Source: Amycolatopsis aidingensis (GTDB lineage Bacteria; Actinomycetota; Actinomycetes; Mycobacteriales; Pseudonocardiaceae). From it: a stretch of DNA of 64,000 nucleotides. The first letter of the stretch is position 1; each line of letters starts with the position of its first letter. The stretch is taken from NCBI RefSeq assembly GCF_018885265.1, contig NZ_CP076538.1, positions 7,290,001 to 7,354,000 of the forward strand. The letters run 5' to 3'. The position numbers and the translations under genes are program-made. Below, piece after piece: positions 60,437 through 64,000 of the stretch. The notes below the pieces were generated by a model, which ran no database searches, was not told where the DNA came from, and was given only the letters and a program-made list of their open reading frames with translations.

Positions 60437-61468
60437 ATGGTGACCTCTTCCGTGACCCCGGTGCTCGACCTCCGTTCGGATACCGTCACTCGCCCGGATG
60501 ACGCCATGCGCTCCGTGATGTCCTCCGCCGATGTCGGCGACAACGTGATCGACACCGACCCGACCATGCGCGAGCTGGAGCAGCGGGCGGCCACGGTACT
60601 GGGCATGCCCGCGGCGCTGTGGACCCCCAGCGGCACCATGGCCAACCTGATCGCGCTGAGTATCCACCTCAGCCGCGGCGACCGGTTCCTGGCGCCCCGG
60701 GACGCGCATGTGCTGGTCAACGAGCTGGGCTCGGCCGCATGGCTGGCCGGGGGCATGCCGGAGCCGCTGGCGCACGACGCCGGACCCGGCCGACCCTCGC
60801 CGCGGACGCTGCGGGGCGCGGTCGGCCCGCGTGAGCTGCCGTACTACGCCCTGCGCACCTCGCTGCTGTGCCTGGAGAACACGCACAACGCGGCCGGTGG
60901 CGCGGTCACCCCGCCGCATGAGCACGCGCAGCTGGTCGCGCTGGCCAAGGACGCCGGGCTGCGGGTGCACCTGGACGGGGCCCGGATCTGGCACGCCGCC
61001 GTCACCCTCGGTGTGCTGCCGGCCGCGCTGACCGTCGGGGCGGACACGGTGTCCGCCTGCTTCAGCAAGGGGCTGGGCGCCCCGGTCGGTTCGGTGCTGG
61101 CCGGCAGCGAGGAGTTCATCGAGCAGGCCCGCCGGATGCGGCAGATGCTCGGCGGCGGGGTGCGCCAGGGCGGGATACTGGCGGCGGCCTGCCTGCTGGC
61201 GCTGGACCGGGTGGACGAGCTCGCCGAGAGCCACGCGGCGGCGCGGCAGCTCGCCGACGGGCTGACCGAGCTGGGCTGGCAGGTGGTCCAGCCGCAGACC
61301 AACATCGTCCTCGCCCCGGTCGCCGATCTTGCTATGACCCTGGACTCACTGCGCTCGCTGCGGATCCTGGCCTCGCCGATGGCCGGTAAGGTGCGGTTCG
61401 TGACGCACCGGGACATCTCGGCCGAGGACATCGACGAGGCGCTACGGCGGATCAAGGCGGCGGCATGA
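60437..61468 (+). CDS. Low-specificity threonine aldolase
   Basis: A 343-residue fold-type I PLP enzyme with LDLRSDTVTRPDDAMRSVM at the N-terminus, LWTPSGTMANLIAL, the aspartate in VHLDGARIW and the Schiff-base lysine in SACFSKGLGAPVGSV. It cleaves threonine/allo-threonine to glycine and acetaldehyde. Probably leaderless. The stop overlaps the HAD gene start (ATGA). Confidence 0.92.
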   Translation: MVTSSVTPVLDLRSDTVTRPDDAMRSVMSSADVGDNVIDTDPTMRELEQRAATVLGMPAALWTPSGTMANLIALSIHLSRGDRFLAPRDAHVLVNELGSAAWLAGGMPEPLAHDAGPGRPSPRTLRGAVGPRELPYYALRTSLLCLENTHNAAGGAVTPPHEHAQLVALAKDAGLRVHLDGARIWHAAVTLGVLPAALTVGADTVSACFSKGLGAPVGSVLAGSEEFIEQARRMRQMLGGGVRQGGILAAACLLALDRVDELAESHAAARQLADGLTELGWQVVQPQTNIVLAPVADLAMTLDSLRSLRILASPMAGKVRFVTHRDISAEDIDEALRRIKAAA

Positions 61469-62076
61469 CCCGCGAAGGTGACGGCCGGGCGCCGACCGGC
61501 TGGGTGATCTTCGACTACGGCGAGGTCATCTCCCGCCGCACCGAGGCGATTCCCGAACTCGCGGCCTGCCTGGACGTTCCCCGCGCGGAATTCGAGCCGG
61601 CCTACTGGGCGCAACGGGACGTCTACGACCGGGGCTGCTCGGATCTGGACTACTGGCGCGCGATCGGGGACGCGCTCGGCGTGCGGGTGGACGAGGCCAC
61701 CTCAGCCGAGCTGACCGAGATCGACATCGCGGGCTGGGCGCCCACCGAGGAAGCCACCCTGGAGCTGCTGGACTCACTGTCCGCCGCCGGTGCCCGGCTG
61801 GCCCTGCTGTCCAACGCTCCCTCGTCCTTCGCCCGGTTCGCCGAGCGCCAGCCGTGGGCCGGACACTTCCGGGAGCTGCTGTTCTCCGGCGACGTCGGAA
61901 TCGCCAAGCCGGACAAGGCGATCTTCGCCATGCTGCTGGACCGGCTGGAGGCGGACCCTGCGGACTGCTTCTTCCTCGACGACCGTCAGTACAATGTAGA
62001 CGGAGCGAGGGCGGCAGGACTGCGCGCCGAACGCTGGCTGGGGGTCGAGGCCGCCCGGCGGCACCTGCCGCTGTGA
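61465..62076 (+). CDS. HAD superfamily hydrolase
   Basis: A 203-residue HAD-IA protein: motif I FDYGEV (nucleophile Asp, with Gly where the second Asp usually is), motif II LLSNAPSS, motif III lysine in GIAKPDKAIF and motif IV FLDDRQYNVDGA. The Asp-to-Gly change is seen in the epoxide-hydrolase-N-terminal-like subgroup. Coupled to the threonine aldolase; substrate unknown. Confidence 0.88.
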   Translation: MTREGDGRAPTGWVIFDYGEVISRRTEAIPELAACLDVPRAEFEPAYWAQRDVYDRGCSDLDYWRAIGDALGVRVDEATSAELTEIDIAGWAPTEEATLELLDSLSAAGARLALLSNAPSSFARFAERQPWAGHFRELLFSGDVGIAKPDKAIFAMLLDRLEADPADCFFLDDRQYNVDGARAAGLRAERWLGVEAARRHLPL

Positions 62077-62083
62077 CGGCCGG

Positions 62084-62257
62084 TCAGGAACGAATGCGCT
62101 TGGGGTCGTTCTTGCCCTTGATCGCCCCGTAGGCCGCGGTGCCGAGGAACAGCACGCCACCGATCACGGCGAGCCAGAACAGCCCCTTGATCACGAACCC
62201 GAGCACCGTGAACGCCAGCCAGACGACGATCAGGACTCCGACGATCTTCCAGAACAT
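62084..62257 (-). CDS. 57-residue double-membrane-helix protein
   Basis: ATG 62257 to TGA 62084 encodes MFWKIVGVLIVVWLAFTVLG, then FVIKGLFWLAVIGGVLFLGTAAYGAIKGKNDPKRIRS: two hydrophobic helices and a basic tail. A GGAGGG-like ribosome site precedes the ATG. Small proteins of this layout are widespread in Streptomyces and mycobacteria, without assigned function. It lies 106 bp from the aminotransferase stop on the same strand. Confidence 0.75.
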   Translation of the reverse strand: MFWKIVGVLIVVWLAFTVLGFVIKGLFWLAVIGGVLFLGTAAYGAIKGKNDPKRIRS

Positions 62258-62363
62258 GGCCTACCCTCCGCGCTAGCTTCGCGTCTCTCTCTTGCAGGTT
62301 GCCATGTAAGAAGGCAAATAGCTCGTGATGTGACGAACCATCAGGGAGATATCCGGGTCGGCA

Positions 62364-63542
62364 TCAGGGGGTTCCAGGACCCAGCCAGCTGCCCAGCCGC
62401 CGGACGCCCTCGGCAAGGTCCGCCCGTGCGCCTGCGAAGGAGAACCGGACGAACCGCCCGCCCTGCACCGGATCGAAGTCGATCCCTGGCGTGATGGCAA
62501 GGCCGGTGTCCGCGAGCAGCCGTTGGCACCAGCTCAGGCTGTCCGTGGTGTGCGCGGAGACGTCGGCGTAGGCGTAGAAGGCGCCGTCCACCGGGGCCAC
62601 CCGGTCCAGGCCGATCTCCCGCAGGCCGGTGACCAGCAGGTCCCGGTTGGCCCGGTAGTGCTCGACGTGGCTGTCCAGCTCGGCGTAGGACTCCGGTTCG
62701 AAGGCCGCCACCGCGGCTCGCTGGGCCAGTGCGGGCGGGCAGATGTTGAAGTTCCCGGTCAGCACGTCCACCGCGCGGTGCAGCCGGTCGGGCACCACCA
62801 TCCAGCCGAGCCGCCAGCCGGTCATCGCGAAGTACTTGGAGAACGAGCCGAGTACCAGCGCCTCCCGCGAACTCTGCCAGGCGCAGCCGAGCTCGGTGCC
62901 ATAGGAGATGCCGTGGTAGATCTCGTCGCTGATCAGCTGCACCCCGCGGGCCGAGCACCAGCCCGCGATGGCGGCCAGCTCGGCAGGCGGCAGCGCGGTG
63001 CCGGTGGGGTTGCTGGGGCTGGCCACCACCAGGCCGTCGATCGGGCCGAGGGTGTCCAGCAGCTCGGTGGTCGGCTGGAAGCGGGTGTGTTCCTCGGTGG
63101 CGAACTCGATCACCTCGCAGCCCAGCGCGGTGAGCAGGTTGCGGTACGCCGGATAGCCGGGGCGGGCCATCGCCACCCGGTCGCCCGCCTCGAAAGCGGC
63201 GAGGAAGGACAGCAGGAACCCGCCGGATGAGCCGGTCGTCACGATCACCTCCTGCGGGCTCACCTCCAGCGCGTACCAGTGCCGGTAGTGCCTGGCGATG
63301 GCCGCGCGTAGCTCCGGGATGCCCAGTTGCACGGTGTAGCCGAGGTCTCCCGTGCGCAGGGCCCGTTCCGCGGCGTCCAGCACCGGCTGCGGCGCGCCTG
63401 CGGTCGGCTGCCCTGCACACAGCGCGATCACGTCGCCGTGGCTGCGCTGCCGCGCCTGCGCCGCGGACAGCACCTCCATCACGTGGAAGGGCGCGACATC
63501 GGCGCGGGAGGATGGCCCTGGGAACGCGGCGGGGTCGATCAT
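62364..63542 (-). CDS. Class I/II pyridoxal-phosphate aminotransferase
   Basis: A 392-residue aminotransferase: SPSNPTGTALPPAELAAIAGW and the PLP lysine in LGSFSKYFAMTGWRLGW, with Arg near the C-terminus (GGRFVRFSFAGA) for the carboxylate. Fold-type I aspartate-aminotransferase-like; the amino-acid substrate is not predictable. The ATG at 63542 (MIDPAAFPGPSSRADVAPFHVMEVL) is the first in frame. Confidence 0.9.
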   Translation of the reverse strand: MIDPAAFPGPSSRADVAPFHVMEVLSAAQARQRSHGDVIALCAGQPTAGAPQPVLDAAERALRTGDLGYTVQLGIPELRAAIARHYRHWYALEVSPQEVIVTTGSSGGFLLSFLAAFEAGDRVAMARPGYPAYRNLLTALGCEVIEFATEEHTRFQPTTELLDTLGPIDGLVVASPSNPTGTALPPAELAAIAGWCSARGVQLISDEIYHGISYGTELGCAWQSSREALVLGSFSKYFAMTGWRLGWMVVPDRLHRAVDVLTGNFNICPPALAQRAAVAAFEPESYAELDSHVEHYRANRDLLVTGLREIGLDRVAPVDGAFYAYADVSAHTTDSLSWCQRLLADTGLAITPGIDFDPVQGGRFVRFSFAGARADLAEGVRRLGSWLGPGTP

Positions 63543-63612
63543 GCCGTCACCCTAAGCGCTCCGTCCCAGGTGCGTGGGCCGCCGGCTGGGTGGCGGGAAT
63601 TGCGCCCAGGAC

Positions 63613-63675
63613 GGGAACGGCAAACTCGCGCGCGTGGACGGCCAACACGCGTGCGTGGGGAGCAAACACGCCGGG
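63613..63675. repeat. Second array of three 21-bp units
   Basis: Units at 63613-63633, 63634-63654 and 63655-63675 follow the same pattern as those at 7219-7281; the last 42 bp are about 80% identical by eye. The array lies 11 bp past the stop of the transglycosylase-like gene. Confidence 0.75.
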
Positions 63676-63686
63676 GGAGCTGGGGG

Positions 63687-64000
63687 TCAGTAGCCCTGGT
63701 AGCCGCCGCCGGAGGCCATCGACTTCAGGCCGGGGTGGCCCTCGAAGCCGCCGTAGCGGTCGAAGGTGTAGCGGACACCGGCGATGATGTTGTCCACCGG
63801 GTCGTAGATATCGCCGTGGCCGGGGAGCGCGTGCGCCTGGAAGGTGGGGTCGATGCACTGCATCAGGCCCTTGGAGGGGGTGCCCTTGGCGGCGTTGGAG
63901 TTGCCGGTGAGGAAGATCTGCTCGTCCTCGAAGGCGGTCCAGGTGCCCAGCCCGGTGCGCACGCACCAGACCTCACCCCGGCCGGCATCCTCCCTGGTCA
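63687..64000 (-). CDS. Transglycosylase-like protein, 5' truncated by window end
   Basis: The frame is open from base 64000 to the stop at 63687, so the gene starts outside. The visible 103 residues contain KGTPSKGLMQCIDPTFQAHALPG, DIYDPVDNIIAGVRYTFDRYG and a Gly-rich end, typical of SLT-type goose-lysozyme-like transglycosylases and phage tape-measure tails. It lacks the N-terminal catalytic Glu region. Role is probably peptidoglycan cleavage. Confidence 0.78.
   Translation of the reverse strand, partial: TREDAGRGEVWCVRTGLGTWTAFEDEQIFLTGNSNAAKGTPSKGLMQCIDPTFQAHALPGHGDIYDPVDNIIAGVRYTFDRYGGFEGHPGLKSMASGGGYQGY

Noticed and set aside
62299..62317. TTGCC-N9-GGCAA inverted repeat upstream of the small membrane protein
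   Set aside because: Five-base arms occur by chance in a region this size; no further support.

Overview
The window is high-GC DNA (many GTG starts, overlapping stop/start junctions, GC-rich third codon positions) from an actinomycete. Mycothiol synthase (mshD), GlnR, LmeA, DUF3073, Scr1-type DUF5753/DUF397 regulators, SigE-family sigma factors and several leaderless genes point to Actinomycetales. The gene order pstB - mshD - glnR - lmeA - thiX - rhodanese - sseC - FABP-like - class-IV aminotransferase - YgfZ - DUF3073 - purM - purF - SCP-like matches, as I recall it, the Mycobacterium tuberculosis Rv0807-Rv0821 neighbourhood with insertions. The insertions and repeat families suggest a Pseudonocardiaceae-like soil actinomycete (inference; no 16S gene is present).

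Layout. 1-6.2 kb: the end of an LCP cell-wall ligase gene, phoU and pstSCAB. Both phoU and pstS are preceded by 11-bp direct repeats resembling PHO boxes. 6.2-12.3 kb: mshD, glnR, lmeA, thiX and a sulfur-transfer operon (DUF4395, rhodanese, sseC) headed by a 32-codon Cys leader peptide, then a 32-residue membrane peptide and a nitrobindin-like protein. 12.4-20.4 kb: aminodeoxychorismate-lyase-like enzyme, YgfZ, an RsiG-like c-di-GMP-binding anti-sigma candidate, asparaginase, a conserved unknown, DUF3073, 3-hydroxyacyl-CoA dehydrogenase, a secreted hydrolase and an oxidoreductase. 20.3-25.9 kb: a tripartite tricarboxylate transporter (tctCBA) divergent from a CitA/CitB-type two-component system. 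26-28.4 kb: VanZ, a GT87 mannosyltransferase and Uma2. 28.4-31.5 kb: arfB, purM, purF. 31.7-34.5 kb: DUF397/DUF5753/methyltransferase cluster. 34.5-38.9 kb: SCP-like protein, a putative T7SS-associated protein, two tandem GH25 lysozymes and a PYGQ-rich membrane protein.

39-45.6 kb: purL and purSQ enclose a two-gene ABC exporter whose nucleotide-binding domains have complementary defects. 46-52.7 kb: GMC oxidoreductase, aldehyde dehydrogenase, an MFS/ArsR pair with a palindromic operator candidate, a metallo-hydrolase and a deacetylase-like protein. 52.9-57.1 kb: a secreted beta-trefoil-like protein, a TauE/SafE exporter with its own 27-codon Cys leader peptide, a MOSC protein and purB. 57.1-60.3 kb: two paralogous SigE-family sigma/membrane-partner modules flanking a TetR gene. 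60.4-64 kb: threonine aldolase, HAD protein, a small membrane protein, an aminotransferase and a truncated transglycosylase-like gene.

Themes: phosphate and nitrogen regulators lie side by side; thiol and sulfur genes (mshD, thiX, rhodanese, sseC, tauE, two leader peptides) recur; six purine genes (purM, purF, purL, purQ, purS, purB) are scattered. No rRNA, tRNA, CRISPR array, insertion sequence or prophage was recognised. Best second-look items: the ABC pair, the RsiG-like protein, the two leader peptides, and the 21-bp tandem repeat placed after two different genes.
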